From Beijerinckiaceae bacterium (lineage in GTDB: Bacteria; Pseudomonadota; Alphaproteobacteria; Rhizobiales; Beijerinckiaceae): a DNA stretch of 33,616 bases. The stretch lies in assembly GCA_006514895.1 (NCBI GenBank), contig VDMG01000153.1, positions 1 to 33,616 of the forward strand. The letters run 5' to 3'. Positions 20,153-31,074 of the stretch are shown here, one piece after another; the stretch's first letter is position 1; every line of letters starts with the position of its first letter. The position numbers and the translations under genes were made by a program. The notes beneath the pieces were generated by a model. It saw only the letters and a list, made by a program, of their open reading frames with translations, had not been told where the DNA came from and ran no database searches.

Positions 20153-20188
20153 CGGACAAAAATGTTTCACGTGAAACATTTTTGTCCG
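20153..20188. promoter_or_regulatory. parS: parS-like centromere site (ParB/Spo0J binding) inside a 36-bp perfect palindrome
   Basis: CGGACAAAAATGTTTCAC|GTGAAACATTTTTGTCCG; core TGTTTCACGTGAAACA at 20163-20178 equals the bacterial parS consensus. Confidence 0.85.
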
Positions 20189-20247
20189 GTTGGCGCGAAA
20201 AACCTTACATCGCCCGGCAAGACTCGCCCATCCCCATACCATCCATC

Positions 20248-21474
20248 TCAAAACCCAAGCCGAAGGATCCGGCATAAATCGCCCGCCGCCGCGTCCGGTG
20301 CGTGAGGCTCGCGGATCACGAGGCATTGTGCTTGCGCGAGAATCCGTAGAAGCGAAGAGTCCTGTATATCGAAAGGCGTAGCGACAGGGAGGCCCATTTC
20401 TGTGGGCCGCAACGTTGCGCGCAAAAAATCTTGACGGCTGTCGTTGGCGGGCAGCGCCTTGCCGAGGATCGCCGGCTCGCTTCTTTCGCGGCCCGCGTCC
20501 GGGTCGCCGGAAAGCGCGCGCACCAGGGGTACAAGAAAAACTATTCCGGCGACGATCGCGGCAACCGGATTTCCGGGCAACCCAAGAATAGCCATTGGCC
20601 CAAGCTTTCCATGGAGCACCGGCTTTCCGGGCCGCATCGCGATCTTCCAAAAGTTCAGTTCCATGCCTTGCTTGGCGAGAGCGGGTTTGACGAGATCGTA
20701 ATCGCCAACCGAAGCGCCACCGAGCGTCACCAACAGATCGGCGGCCGAATCACGTGCGGCACGAACCCCTTCTTCAACGGTGCCCAACTCGTCCTTGGCG
20801 ATGCCGAGATCGAGTGGTTCGCCGCCCGCGGCCTCGACGAGCGCGGCGATCGCGAAGGAATTCGTGGCGACGATTTGATCGGCGCCAATGGTTTCGCCAG
20901 GCAACGCCAATTCATCGCCGGTCGCGAGAATTGCCACGCGCGGGCGACGGACGACGGCAACCTCAGCGTGGTTCATCGCGGCGGCGAGCGCGACGTCTGA
21001 GTAATCGAGCCGCGTTCCGGCGGAAAGTAAAACCTCGCCCTCGGCGAAGTCGATACCTTTGGCGCGAATGTTGCGGCCTCTCGCCACAACTTCTAACGGT
21101 TCGACGATTTCGCCCACCACCCGGGCAGTTTCCTGAATCAGAATCGTGTCGCACCCGGCGGGCACCTGCGCGCCGGTGAAAATCCGCACGGTTTCCTTGG
21201 GCCCAATCGACCCCCGAAAACCATGTCCGGCGGTGCTTTCGCCAATCTGCTTCAAACTGACGGGGAGTTGTGTCAGATCTTCGGCGCGCACGGCGTAGCC
21301 ATCCATCGCGGACATCGCCACGGGCGGCTGGGTCCGCTTGGCGGCGAGATCCCTTGCAAGGGTTCGTCCAGACGCGCGTCCGAGGGGGACGGTTTCGGCC
21401 GGCCGGTCTATCGAAACATCCGCCAGAATTCGGGCACGAGCCTCATCCACCGAAAGCAGCACGCCGCTACTCAT
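20248..21474 (-). CDS. moeA: molybdopterin molybdotransferase
   Basis: 408 aa; [58 protein letters not shown] motifs. Confidence 0.95.
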   Translation of the reverse strand: MSSGVLLSVDEARARILADVSIDRPAETVPLGRASGRTLARDLAAKRTQPPVAMSAMDGYAVRAEDLTQLPVSLKQIGESTAGHGFRGSIGPKETVRIFTGAQVPAGCDTILIQETARVVGEIVEPLEVVARGRNIRAKGIDFAEGEVLLSAGTRLDYSDVALAAAMNHAEVAVVRRPRVAILATGDELALPGETIGADQIVATNSFAIAALVEAAGGEPLDLGIAKDELGTVEEGVRAARDSAADLLVTLGGASVGDYDLVKPALAKQGMELNFWKIAMRPGKPVLHGKLGPMAILGLPGNPVAAIVAGIVFLVPLVRALSGDPDAGRERSEPAILGKALPANDSRQDFLRATLRPTEMGLPVATPFDIQDSSLLRILAQAQCLVIREPHAPDAAAGDLCRILRLGF

Positions 21475-21971
21475 ACGGGCAACGCCTCCGCGCGCGAAAA
21501 ATCTCCGGATTTGCCGCCGCTTTTGCGCAGAAGCTCTATTCCCTCGATCCGCATCGCGCGGTCAACCGCCTTCAACATGTCGTAGATCGTCAGGCAGGCG
21601 ATGGAAACGGCGGTCAAGGCCTCCATTTCGACGCCGGTCTGGCCGAGAACCTTGGCCGTCGCGCGGACCCTGATGCCAGGCAAGGCCAAATCCGGTTCAA
21701 GATCGACAGTGACTTTGCTCAAGGGGAGGGGATGGCAGAGCGGGATCAGATCAGGCGTCTTCTTGGCGGCCATGATCGCCGCGATACGCGCCGCCGCGAA
21801 GACGTCGCCTTTTTTGGCATTACCCAATAGAGCGATGTCGAGCGTCGCCTTTTGCATGACGACCCTTCCTTCGGCGACCGCGACGCGCGCAGTCGCGGGT
21901 TTACCCGAAACATCGACCATATGGGCATGCCCCGCGGTGGAGAGATGGGTGAGGTCCGGCATGGCGGTCAT
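21471..21971 (-). CDS. moaC: cyclic pyranopterin monophosphate synthase
   Basis: 166 aa; [55 protein letters not shown]; 4-bp overlap with moeA. Confidence 0.95.
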   Translation of the reverse strand: MTAMPDLTHLSTAGHAHMVDVSGKPATARVAVAEGRVVMQKATLDIALLGNAKKGDVFAAARIAAIMAAKKTPDLIPLCHPLPLSKVTVDLEPDLALPGIRVRATAKVLGQTGVEMEALTAVSIACLTIYDMLKAVDRAMRIEGIELLRKSGGKSGDFSRAEALPV

Positions 21972-21998
21972 TCGATCCTAAAGGGCAGGCATTCCGCG

Positions 21999-22820
21999 TT
22001 AGGGTTTGTTGCCGCGCGCGTGTGGCGGTTCGCCGAGCAGAAGCGCCCGCGCCGCCGCCGCGACATCGCGCTGGCGCATGAGGCTTTCGCCGACGAGAAC
22101 GGCGTGAATCCCATGCGCTTGCAGGCGGAGACAATCCTGATGCGTGAAGATTCCGCTTTCGCCGACGACGATCCTGTCATGTGGAATTTTCTGGCTGAGT
22201 CTTTCACACACATCGAGCGATTCCTCAAACGTTCGCAAATCGCGGTTGTTGACTCCGACAAGTCTCGACTCGAGCGGCAACGCCCGGGCAAGTTCGTCTT
22301 CATCGTGAACCTCGACAAGAATGTCCATGCCAAGATCATGCGCCGCGCGGGTCAAGCAGCTCGCCTCAGCGCCGGTGACGCAGGCCATGACGATCAAAAT
22401 GCAATCGGCGCCATTCGCGCGGGCCTCGTACACTTGGTAGGGGTCGAATAGAAAGTCCTTGCGAAGACATGGCAAATGCGTTGCTTGCCTTGCTGCCGCG
22501 AGGTCGCCGAGGCTGCCCTGAAAAGAGGGCCCGTCGGTGAGCACCGAGAGACAGGCCGCGCCTCCTAACTCATAGGCACGGGCGAGGGCAGGGGGGGCGA
22601 AATCGGCGCGGATCAGCCCTTTCGAAGGGCTCGCCTTTTTGATCTCCGCGATCAGAGCCATATGGCCGGTCTCGCGCTTGGCCTCAATCGCCTTGACGAA
22701 GCCGCGCGGTGGATCGTGGTCATGTGCCTTGCGGGCTAAGGTCTCGATCGGCATGCGCACCTTGGCCGCCGCGATTTCACGCCGCTTATAGGCCTCGATC
22801 TTCTTCAAAATATCAGTCAT
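21999..22820 (-). CDS. trpC: indole-3-glycerol phosphate synthase
   Basis: 273 aa; [57 protein letters not shown]. Confidence 0.95.
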   Translation of the reverse strand: MTDILKKIEAYKRREIAAAKVRMPIETLARKAHDHDPPRGFVKAIEAKRETGHMALIAEIKKASPSKGLIRADFAPPALARAYELGGAACLSVLTDGPSFQGSLGDLAAARQATHLPCLRKDFLFDPYQVYEARANGADCILIVMACVTGAEASCLTRAAHDLGMDILVEVHDEDELARALPLESRLVGVNNRDLRTFEESLDVCERLSQKIPHDRIVVGESGIFTHQDCLRLQAHGIHAVLVGESLMRQRDVAAAARALLLGEPPHARGNKP

Positions 22821-23899
22821 CGCGTGGCCTCGGCGGCTTCGGCGGCAACGCCATTTGGGTGGGGCGCGGCGCGGTTCGACACTTTCACGAGCTTGGCGAG
22901 AGTATCGGCGGCAAGTCCTTCATCGATAGCGGCGGCCGCCAAAGCCGCGCCATGTTTCAGATCCCCCGCCTTTCCGGCGACGGTGAGTGCGATCGCCGCA
23001 TTCAGGACGGCGATGTCGCGATAGGCATTCCTGGCGCCGCTTAGCACGCCGCGAAGCGCCGACGCATTGGCGGCCGGACCGTCTCCGGCGAGCTCCTTGA
23101 GTGATGCGCGGGCAAGTCCGGCATCCTCGGGCGCGATTTGAAAGGAGCGGATTTCGCCGTCTTCAAGCGCGGTGACGAAGGAGGGGCCGGTTGTCGTCGC
23201 CTCGTCGAGACCGTCGGACCCATGCACGAGCCAAACTGTCTTCGAGCCGAGATCGCGCAAGACCCGCGCGAGAGGTTCGAGCCAGCCTTGCGCGAAGACG
23301 CCGAGCAGCTGGTATTTGACACCGGCCGGGTTGGCGAGCGGACCGATGAGATTGAAAATGGTTCTTGTGCCAAGTTCCGCCCGGACTTGAGCCGCATGAC
23401 GCATCGAAAGGTGATGCGTCCGTGCCGCCATGAAGCCGATACCCGCTTCCTTGATGCAGGTTTCGACTTCACGCGGCGCGAGGTCCAAGCCGACGCCGAG
23501 CGCCGATAAAACGTCGCTTGCCCCGGATTTCGACGAGACCGCCCTATTGCCATGTTTGGCGACCGGAACGCCGCATGCGGCGGTAATCAGGGCGGCAAGC
23601 GTCGAGATATTAAGCGTGCCATGCCCGTCGCCGCCGGTGCCCACGATATCGATAGCCCCGGGCGGCGCCGCGACCCGCAGCATCCTCTCTCGCATGGCGA
23701 TGACCGCGCCGGTGATCTCGGCCACGGTCTCGCCGCGCGCCCTTAACGCCATCAGGAAGCCGCCGAGCTGGGCAGGGGTGGTTGCCCCCGCGAAAATAAG
23801 CTCGAACGCGGCCTTCGCTTCGGCTTCGGTCAGGCTCGGCCCGGCCGCAGCCTTGGCGAGTAGAGGCTTGAACGCATCCATTTCCGGCCTTAAGACCAT
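22817..23899 (-). CDS. trpD: anthranilate phosphoribosyltransferase
   Basis: 360 aa; [56 protein letters not shown]; 4-bp overlap with trpC. Confidence 0.95.
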   Translation of the reverse strand: MVLRPEMDAFKPLLAKAAAGPSLTEAEAKAAFELIFAGATTPAQLGGFLMALRARGETVAEITGAVIAMRERMLRVAAPPGAIDIVGTGGDGHGTLNISTLAALITAACGVPVAKHGNRAVSSKSGASDVLSALGVGLDLAPREVETCIKEAGIGFMAARTHHLSMRHAAQVRAELGTRTIFNLIGPLANPAGVKYQLLGVFAQGWLEPLARVLRDLGSKTVWLVHGSDGLDEATTTGPSFVTALEDGEIRSFQIAPEDAGLARASLKELAGDGPAANASALRGVLSGARNAYRDIAVLNAAIALTVAGKAGDLKHGAALAAAAIDEGLAADTLAKLVKVSNRAAPHPNGVAAEAAEATR

Positions 23900-23976
23900 G
23901 ATTTCTTCAAAAGCAATCGCTGATTATCTCTATCTCTTTATTTTGTCGCATGACCTTATCCAAAGTCTGCAAATCA

Positions 23977-24579
23977 TCAACCGGCCCCGCGCTCATTGTG
24001 GTTCCATTGTGCCGCAAGAGCGAGGAAATTCTCAAAAATGCGCAAACCATGTTCGGAAGCAATGCTTTCAGGATGGAACTGCACGCCATGCGAAGGAAGC
24101 CGCTTGTGCGAAAGCGCCATGACGAGACCATCGGTTTTCGCCGTCACCGCCAAGATATCCGGCATGGTGTCGCCGCGCACGACGAGGGAATGGTAGCGCG
24201 CCGCGAAAAACGGTCCGTTGATACCGTGAAAAACCGTTTCTCCCTGGTGTTCGATCGACGCGAGCTTGCCATGCACGGGTTCCGGCGCCCGGATGACCTC
24301 GCCGCCATAAGCCTCTCCGAGCGCCTGATGGCCGAGGCAAACCCCAAAAATCGGAATGACGGTCCCCGCGGTTTCGATGAGTTCGAGGCAGATCCCGGCA
24401 TCGCGCGGCCGGCAGGGTCCCGGCGACAGCACGATCGCGTCGGGCGCGGCAGCCATGATCTCGCCGACGCTTACCTTGTCGTTGCGATGCACAGTGACCT
24501 CCGCGCCAAGCGCGCCCAGGCAATGCACCAGGTTCCAGGTGAAACTGTCATAATTATCGATGAGAGTTACGGTTGTCAT
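23977..24579 (-). CDS. trpG: anthranilate synthase component II (glutamine amidotransferase)
   Basis: Start MTTVTLIDNYDSFTWNLVHCLG at 24579; GVCLGHQALGEAYGG nucleophile motif; VQFHPESIASEHG. Confidence 0.95.
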   Translation of the reverse strand: MTTVTLIDNYDSFTWNLVHCLGALGAEVTVHRNDKVSVGEIMAAAPDAIVLSPGPCRPRDAGICLELIETAGTVIPIFGVCLGHQALGEAYGGEVIRAPEPVHGKLASIEHQGETVFHGINGPFFAARYHSLVVRGDTMPDILAVTAKTDGLVMALSHKRLPSHGVQFHPESIASEHGLRIFENFLALAAQWNHNERGAG

Positions 24580-24806
24580 GGGCGCTTTCGGTCCTCTCCC
24601 CGCGTTGTTTTGAGCCGCGCTCGCCGCGAGGTCAAGATGCGTGATCAAAGACCTGCATCCTCGATCACGAAGAGGGAATTTCGCCTTGTGCTACAGAGCG
24701 GGGGAGAGTCAGACATCTTGTCGTCAACTTTTCAAACAGTTGTGGGAGACACACAAGGGGAAAAGGGCGCCGCGACCGCACGAAAGCCGGGCCATGAGGA
24801 AAGAAA

Positions 24807-26512
24807 ATGACGTTGGACGCCGATCTCTCGCGCCGCGATCTAATTGCCGCGGCAGCAACTTTGGTCGCCGCCGTCCCGGCGCAGAGTGTGTTGGCAGACG
24901 AGCAAGCCGCGCCATTGGCGAAGGGCAATGCTGGCCCAAAGATCGTTAAGGGAGCCGTCTTCGAATCCAGGTCTGGCACGCGGGAGCGACAGGCCGGCGA
25001 TCCAGGCATCGGGGGTGTCCTCGTTTCGAATGGCCGCGAGGTTGTTCGCACCGACGCAGACGGACGCTACAGCCTGCCGATTGAGGATGGAATGGCGGTT
25101 TTTGTCATCAAGCCGAGTGATTATGCGGTGCCGCTCGACGAGGAAACACGGCTGCCGCGTTTCTCCTACATCCATCAGCCTGAGGGCACTCCAGCTGACC
25201 TCGACCTCCTCTATCCTGGTCTCGCGCCCCGCTGCCCGAATCCGTCGATTTCGCGCTGATCAGGGCAAAAAAGCCAAGGCGCTTTGATGCCGTGCTCTTT
25301 ACCGATCCCCAGCCCGAGAGCCACGCCGAGATCGATTTCATTCGCGATGATGTTGTGGGCGGTCTCACTGGCATCGAGGCTGCCTTCGGGATCACCGCGG
25401 GAGACATCATGTTCGATGATCTTTCGCTCTATGGGCGCTACAACCGGATTATAGGCCAGATCGGCCTTCCCTGGTGGAATATCGGCGGCAACCATGATCT
25501 GAACTTCGAGTCGCCCAGCGCCCGCTACTGCCGCGAGACCTATAAGCGCGTGTTTGGTTCCAATTATTATGCCTTTGAATATGGCGATGCGCTTTTTTTA
25601 ATGCTCGATAATGTTGATTACCAAGGCGCCGATCCTACGAAGCCGCGCCGCGCGGGCAAATACAGAGGTTTTTTTGGCGAGCGCCAGCTTGGCTTTGTCG
25701 CGAACGTCCTCAGAGAGACTGAAAGCACGCGCCTCGTCGCCGCCTTCATGCACATTCCCTTACGGAACTATCTCGACCCGGACGATCCTTCGACAAATGT
25801 TGCCGACAGGGCCAAATTCCTGGCGCTCCTCGAACGCCGCAAAGCAGTAAGCTTTTCCGGGCACACCCACACGACGGAACATCACTATTTCGGCGCGACC
25901 GAAGGTTTTTTGGATTCCACGCCGCATCATCATCATGTGTTGACAGCAGTTTCGGGCTCGTGGTGGAGCGGACCGCTCGACCGGCGCGGCATAGCATCAG
26001 CGGACAGCCGCGACGGCACCCCGCACGGCTTCCATATCCTCTCGATCGATCACGGCGGCTACACGACTAATTTTATTCCGGCCAACGAACCAAACGGGCG
26101 CCAAATGCGGATCAGCCTCGACGCGAAGTTTCATTTCGGGACGGACGTATTTCGCGATTTCCGGACAGGACAGTTGCGGGGCTCGCCGCTCGGCAAAGAC
26201 CAGCTGGCCTCGGTTACGCTTGTCGTCGATGTCTTCGACGGCGGACCAAAAACCACGGTCGCATATAAGATCGGCGAGAATGCCCCGATACCGATGAAGC
26301 GGGAAACGCGCCCCGATCCCTTTGTGCAAGAAGTCTTTGCGCGCAATCGCGAGACCATAAAACCCTGGGTCAAGGCGGAGCCCTCGTCGCATATTTGGGT
26401 CGCGCGCCGCCCCCTTTCGTTGGAATTAGGCGCTCACGCGATCGATGTCCATGTTGTCGATGAATATGGCCGCGACCATCATGACAGTCTGATCCTGGAA
26501 GTCACGGGTTGA
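24807..26512 (+). pseudogene. calcineurin-like metallophosphoesterase (exported, N-/C-domain type), frameshifted
   Basis: ORF 24807..25259 (RRDLIAAAATLVAAVPAQSVLA signal plus N-domain) continues in another frame as 25292..26512 (FTDPQPES, GDIMFDDL, GGNHDLNFE, SGHTHTTEHH). Shift near 25225-25235. Confidence 0.78.
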
Positions 26513-26530
26513 TCCGGTGTCTTCCTTGCT

Positions 26531-28048
26531 CTACTGCCCGCGCTTGGCCCGGGCCGCGAAGCGGACCGCTTCCTCGGCGGCTCGGAACTGGGCTTGCGCC
26601 TTGTTGACGCATTCCAGCTGTTCGGCGGCGGGGCTCGAATCATAGACGATCCCGGCGCCGGCTTGCACATGCATCATGGCATCCTTGACGATCGCGGTGC
26701 GCAGGACAATGCAGGTGTCCATCTCCCCCGCGGCGCCGAAATAGCCGATGCAGCCGCCATAAATGCCGCGTTTGTCGGTTTCGAGTTCGTCGATGATTTC
26801 CATCGCCCGCACCTTTGGCGCGCCGGAGACGGTGCCGGCCGGAAACCCGGCGCACAGCGCATTGATGACATCATGCTTGGCGTCGAGCTTGGCCTCGACA
26901 TTCGAGACGATGTGCATGACATGGCTGTAGCGCTCGATCGCGAATTTTTCCGTCACCTCGACGGAACCCATTTGTGCGACGCGCCCGGCATCATTGCGCC
27001 CGAGATCGAGCAGCATCAAATGCTCGGCGCATTCTTTTTGGTCCGCCAAAAGCTCCACTGCTAGGCGCTCGTCCTCGGCCTTGGTCTTGCCGCGCCTGCG
27101 TGTTCCCGCGATCGGCCGGATGGTGACTTTTCCGTCCCGCGCGCGCACCAGAATTTCCGGGCTCGAACAGACGATCTGGAACGATCCGAAATCAAGATAA
27201 CAAAGGAACGGCGCCGGATTGATCCTCCGGAGCGCCCGGTAAAGGGAAAAAGCGGGCAGCGCGAAGGGCGCCGAAAACCTTTGCGAGAGGACAACCTGAA
27301 AAATGTCACCCGCGCGGATATAATCCTTGGCGCGCTCGACCATCTCGAAAAAGCGCTCTTGCGGCGTGTTCGAGCGGGGCGGACTTATGGTCGAAGCCGG
27401 ATCGCCGGCATAGGGCACCTGCAGCGGACCTTCGAGAGTGGCGATCGTGGTCTCGATTCGTTCCAGCGCCCGGTCATGGGCGGCGCGAAATCCCGTATCG
27501 CGGTCCGGGCGCAACGGCGTGACGATGAAAATTTCGTCCCTGACCGCATCGAAAACAACCATCACGGTCGGGCGCAGCATGATCGCGTCGGGCACGCCGA
27601 TCGGATCCGGCTTCGCCTCGGCCAGACGTTCCATTTGGCGGACCATGTCGTAGCCGAGATAGCCGAAGACCCCGGCAGCCATCGGGGGAAGATCGCCGGC
27701 GGCGGCAATCCGCGATTCGGTAATTAGCTCGCGCAACGCCGCGAGAGGGGGGCTGGTGCAAGGCGAAAAATCATCGGGACCGGCAAGGGCGCGGCGGCTG
27801 ATCTCTGCCTTATCGCCAAAGACCCGCCAGACGATATCCGGATCGAGGCCAATCATCGAGTAGCGGCCTCGCGCGGCGCCGCCCTCAACCGATTCAAGCA
27901 AAAAGATTCGCCCCGCCCGGCCGGTTGACAATTTCAAAAAGGCCGAAACAGGCGTTTCAAGATCGCCGGCGAGCCGGGCGGAGACGAGGCAGGCTTGCCC
28001 CGCCTCAAAGCTTCGCGCGCAGGCCTCAGGCGACGGCTCGAAGAACAT
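26531..28048 (-). CDS. trpE: anthranilate synthase component I
   Basis: 505 aa; RPIAGTRRRGKTKAEDERLAVELLADQKECAEHLMLLDLGRND, AGFPAGTVSGAPKVRAMEIIDELE, AGAGIVYDSSPAAEQLEC. Confidence 0.95.
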   Translation of the reverse strand: MFFEPSPEACARSFEAGQACLVSARLAGDLETPVSAFLKLSTGRAGRIFLLESVEGGAARGRYSMIGLDPDIVWRVFGDKAEISRRALAGPDDFSPCTSPPLAALRELITESRIAAAGDLPPMAAGVFGYLGYDMVRQMERLAEAKPDPIGVPDAIMLRPTVMVVFDAVRDEIFIVTPLRPDRDTGFRAAHDRALERIETTIATLEGPLQVPYAGDPASTISPPRSNTPQERFFEMVERAKDYIRAGDIFQVVLSQRFSAPFALPAFSLYRALRRINPAPFLCYLDFGSFQIVCSSPEILVRARDGKVTIRPIAGTRRRGKTKAEDERLAVELLADQKECAEHLMLLDLGRNDAGRVAQMGSVEVTEKFAIERYSHVMHIVSNVEAKLDAKHDVINALCAGFPAGTVSGAPKVRAMEIIDELETDKRGIYGGCIGYFGAAGEMDTCIVLRTAIVKDAMMHVQAGAGIVYDSSPAAEQLECVNKAQAQFRAAEEAVRFAARAKRGQ

Positions 28049-28060
28049 CGACCCCCGCGC

Positions 28061-29977
28061 TCAAAACTCGTCCGGAGAGACGCCCGTCGCGGCGGCGAAT
28101 GCCTTTGCGTTCAGTTTCACGCCTAGATTACTTTCAAGCTTCGCGAGATATTGCGCAATTATATCCTCGTTGAACCCGGCTTTGACGTCGCCGATAATGT
28201 TGGTGATCTCGGGTGCGTTTGGATCGAAGGGAGGGACCGTGGAATCGACGACCTGGAACAAGATCCGGCCGCCGTCTTCGCTTTCCACGGAGCCCGCGCG
28301 ATGCACCGGGACGTTGAATATCTGGGTGACGACATTGAGAGCGAGGCCGCTCGAGCCGCCGCGCCTCACATCGCTGGCATGCTTTATCTCAAGCTTGCCT
28401 TCCGCCGCGGCAATAGCTGCAAGGCTTTCGCCGGCGTTGAGCTTCTTCCTGAGTTCCGCCGTCTTCGCCAACAAGATTTTCCCTGCCTGGTCGTCGCGCC
28501 AGGCCTTCTCGACGTCCGATTTTGCTTCGTCGAATGTTTTGTCGCGCGCTTTATCTATCTTGGTGACCTCAAACCATTGATAGCCGCCGCCTTTCACCCT
28601 TAATGTGTCGTTGTCGACGCCGATGTCGGAGGCGAATGCAGCTTTCATCAGGGCCGTGGCATCGGCCAAATCCTTAGCGGGCACGCCTTGCGGATCATTG
28701 CCCATTGCATCGATCGCGGCGATGACCCGCGGTTCGAGGCCGACGCTCTTCGCGGCCTCCGTGAGCGATTTTCCGGACGTGCGCTGATCCTCGATCGCGT
28801 CATGAAGGCGATCAATTTCCTTTTGCGCACGCTGCAAGGCGATCTCGCGCTTGAGCTCGCCGGCGACTTCGGAATAAGGCTTGACGGTCGAAGAAATGAT
28901 CTTGCCGGTCCGCACGATGACCGTGCCGAATTGCGCCTTTACCGGCGCGCTGACTTCGCCCTCCTTGAGCGAAAACGCGGCATCGGCGACGCTCTCGTCA
29001 ATGAGCGCGCCGCGTGTCACCGTACCGAGGCTCGCATCCTTCGGGGTCAGTTTTTTTTCCTTTAAAAGATCGTCGAATGTCTTTCCCGCGTTGAGTTCTG
29101 CCCGGGCCGCATTAGCTTCCGCCTCGCTCGAATAGAGAATCTGCTCGACCGCGCGCTTTTCCGGCGCGCCGAAACGCTCATTCTTGACCTCCTCATAGCG
29201 GTTTCGCGCGTCGGCGTCGGAGACGTCATCCGGCTTGGCGATCGAGGCAGGCGTAACCGTTAAGGTAACGAGGCTGCGATATTCGGGGATGCCATAAAGC
29301 GCCAGGTTCTCTTGGAAGAAATTCATCAGCTCTTCTTGCGAAGGGGCAGGCAGCGAGCCTGCGGCTGCGTTAGGAATCAGGGTATAGTCGACACTGCGGG
29401 CTTCCCTTTGATAGCGGTGCATGGCCTCTAGCAAGGCCTTCGGCAATTGCAGGCCGCTGGTCAGCGAATCGACAATTTCAATGCGCATTTGGACGCCGCG
29501 CTGCTGCCGCACATAGCTCTTTTCGGTAAAACCTTCGTCGCGCAGAAAGGCTTCGAAGCTTTGGCGGTCGAACTGGCCGGTCATGCCCTTGAAATTGTCG
29601 TCGCTGACGATCGCTTTTCCGATGGCCTCGTCGCTTACGGCTAGGCCCAGCCTGCGCGCCTGGTCATCGAGAGCGGCCTCACCGACGAGACGGGAAAGTA
29701 CCTGCCGGTCAAGCCCATTTTGGTGCGCCTCGTCATTGGTGATGTTGCGGCGTTCCATCCGCTGCTGGCGCTGCAATTCGGTCTGGTAGGCATTGCGAAA
29801 TGTATCGGCGCCGATCTCGATTCCGCCGACCCGCGCGAGATTATTCGATCCGAAGCCGCGAAAAACATCGCCGATACTCCAGAAGATCCCGAAACTGATA
29901 ATGATCAGAACCATCAGGGTTGCCATGACGACGCGGCCGAGCCAGCCTTGTGCCGAGTCACGCATTGATTGGAGCAT
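28061..29977 (-). CDS. ppiD: SurA N-terminal domain / PpiD-like peptidyl-prolyl cis-trans isomerase
   Basis: 638 aa; MLQSMRDSAQGWLGRVVMATLMVLIIISFGIFW N-terminal TM anchor; FRNAYQTELQRQQ; PPIC-like repeats with coiled regions. Confidence 0.85.
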   Translation of the reverse strand: MLQSMRDSAQGWLGRVVMATLMVLIIISFGIFWSIGDVFRGFGSNNLARVGGIEIGADTFRNAYQTELQRQQRMERRNITNDEAHQNGLDRQVLSRLVGEAALDDQARRLGLAVSDEAIGKAIVSDDNFKGMTGQFDRQSFEAFLRDEGFTEKSYVRQQRGVQMRIEIVDSLTSGLQLPKALLEAMHRYQREARSVDYTLIPNAAAGSLPAPSQEELMNFFQENLALYGIPEYRSLVTLTVTPASIAKPDDVSDADARNRYEEVKNERFGAPEKRAVEQILYSSEAEANAARAELNAGKTFDDLLKEKKLTPKDASLGTVTRGALIDESVADAAFSLKEGEVSAPVKAQFGTVIVRTGKIISSTVKPYSEVAGELKREIALQRAQKEIDRLHDAIEDQRTSGKSLTEAAKSVGLEPRVIAAIDAMGNDPQGVPAKDLADATALMKAAFASDIGVDNDTLRVKGGGYQWFEVTKIDKARDKTFDEAKSDVEKAWRDDQAGKILLAKTAELRKKLNAGESLAAIAAAEGKLEIKHASDVRRGGSSGLALNVVTQIFNVPVHRAGSVESEDGGRILFQVVDSTVPPFDPNAPEITNIIGDVKAGFNEDIIAQYLAKLESNLGVKLNAKAFAAATGVSPDEF

Positions 29978-30118
29978 AGAAGGGAACTCTTTAGGGGTTT
30001 TCGGAGGGGTTTAAGGGTTTCCGGAGGCGCCGGGTTTTCAAAACCGGCCGCGGACTATAAGAAGATCGCGTCCTTCATGCAACGCGGCTCCGGCGCGAAA
30101 TAAAGGGAAACTTTCCGC

Positions 30119-30877
30119 ATGACCCAGAGGCCACGCCCCCTCGTCGCGGGGAACTGGAAAATGAACGGTCTGCGCGACAGCCTCGGCGAAGTCTCCTCGA
30201 TATGCGCGGCGGTGGCTAGAGACGGCGCAGGAACGGCGGAAATTGTGATTTGTCCTCCGGCCACCCTGCTCATGGCCGCGGCGGCAATTAGCGAAGGATC
30301 TCCTGTCGCGCTTGGCGGCCAGGACTGTCATAACGAGCCGAGCGGCCCCTATACCGGCGATATTTCAGCCGAAATGCTGAGGGATGCGGGCGCCGCCTAT
30401 GTGATTGTCGGCCATTCCGAGCGGCGGTCGGGTTATAATGAGGGCAACGCTAGCGTCCACGAAAAAGCCGCCGCCGCCTTCCGGGCTGGGTTGACGGCAA
30501 TCGTCTGTGTCGGCGAGACGAAAGCCGAGCGGGAAGCGGGCGACGCCTTGACGGTGGTCGGCTCGCAATTGGCGGGGTCGATCCCGAAGATATCATCGGC
30601 GGAAAGCATCGTCATCGCCTATGAGCCGGTTTGGGCAATCGGCAGCGGTCTCACGCCGGCCCCGCAAGATATCGCGGACATGCATGGTTTCATCCGCGGC
30701 CGGGCGAACCAGCATTTGCCTGGCCAAGGTGCACAGCTGCGGATTCTCTATGGCGGCTCGGTCAAGCCTACCAATGCCGCGCAACTGCTAGGGATCAAAG
30801 ATGTCGATGGCGCACTTGTCGGCGGCGCCTCATTGAGCAGCGCCGAATTCATGGCAATCGCGAGAATCTACCGGTGA
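30119..30877 (+). CDS. tpiA: triosephosphate isomerase
   Basis: 252 aa; LVAGNWKMNG, VIVGHSERR, AYEPVWAIGSG, ILYGGSVKPTNA. Confidence 0.97.
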   Translation: MTQRPRPLVAGNWKMNGLRDSLGEVSSICAAVARDGAGTAEIVICPPATLLMAAAAISEGSPVALGGQDCHNEPSGPYTGDISAEMLRDAGAAYVIVGHSERRSGYNEGNASVHEKAAAAFRAGLTAIVCVGETKAEREAGDALTVVGSQLAGSIPKISSAESIVIAYEPVWAIGSGLTPAPQDIADMHGFIRGRANQHLPGQGAQLRILYGGSVKPTNAAQLLGIKDVDGALVGGASLSSAEFMAIARIYR

Positions 30878-31074
30878 AGCGCCAGGTTCGTGCAGCGATC
30901 TAGTTCGGCATTATAGTATTCTAAGGCCTGTTCTAAATTTCCTGACTGCCAAACTTCAGGTGTTCTTTTTGTTGAAACAGAATAGACTTTTGCCACAATG
31001 GTTTGTCCACTTTCATGGATAACTTGATCAAGGACAACACCGGCTTCCATGAGAAGGATACGTGTTTTGGACAT
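30868..31074 (-). CDS. small hypothetical protein
   Basis: Start MSKTRILLMEAGVVLDQVIHESGQTIVAKVYSVSTKRTPEVW at 31074; stop lies inside the 3' end of tpiA (10-bp convergent overlap). Confidence 0.45.
   Translation of the reverse strand: MSKTRILLMEAGVVLDQVIHESGQTIVAKVYSVSTKRTPEVWQSGNLEQALEYYNAELDRCTNLALHR

Noticed and set aside
20063-20650. 195-aa minus-strand ORF covering the parS region
   Set aside because: Runs through the moeA 3' end in another frame and through the palindrome; composition not protein-like.
23950-24810. 286-aa plus-strand ORF opposite trpG
   Set aside because: Antisense to a clear trpG; no domain.
30000-30050. GGGTTTTCGGAGG/GGGTTTCCGGAGG short repeats between ppiD and tpiA
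   Set aside because: Only two imperfect copies in a short divergent promoter region; insufficient to call a functional repeat.
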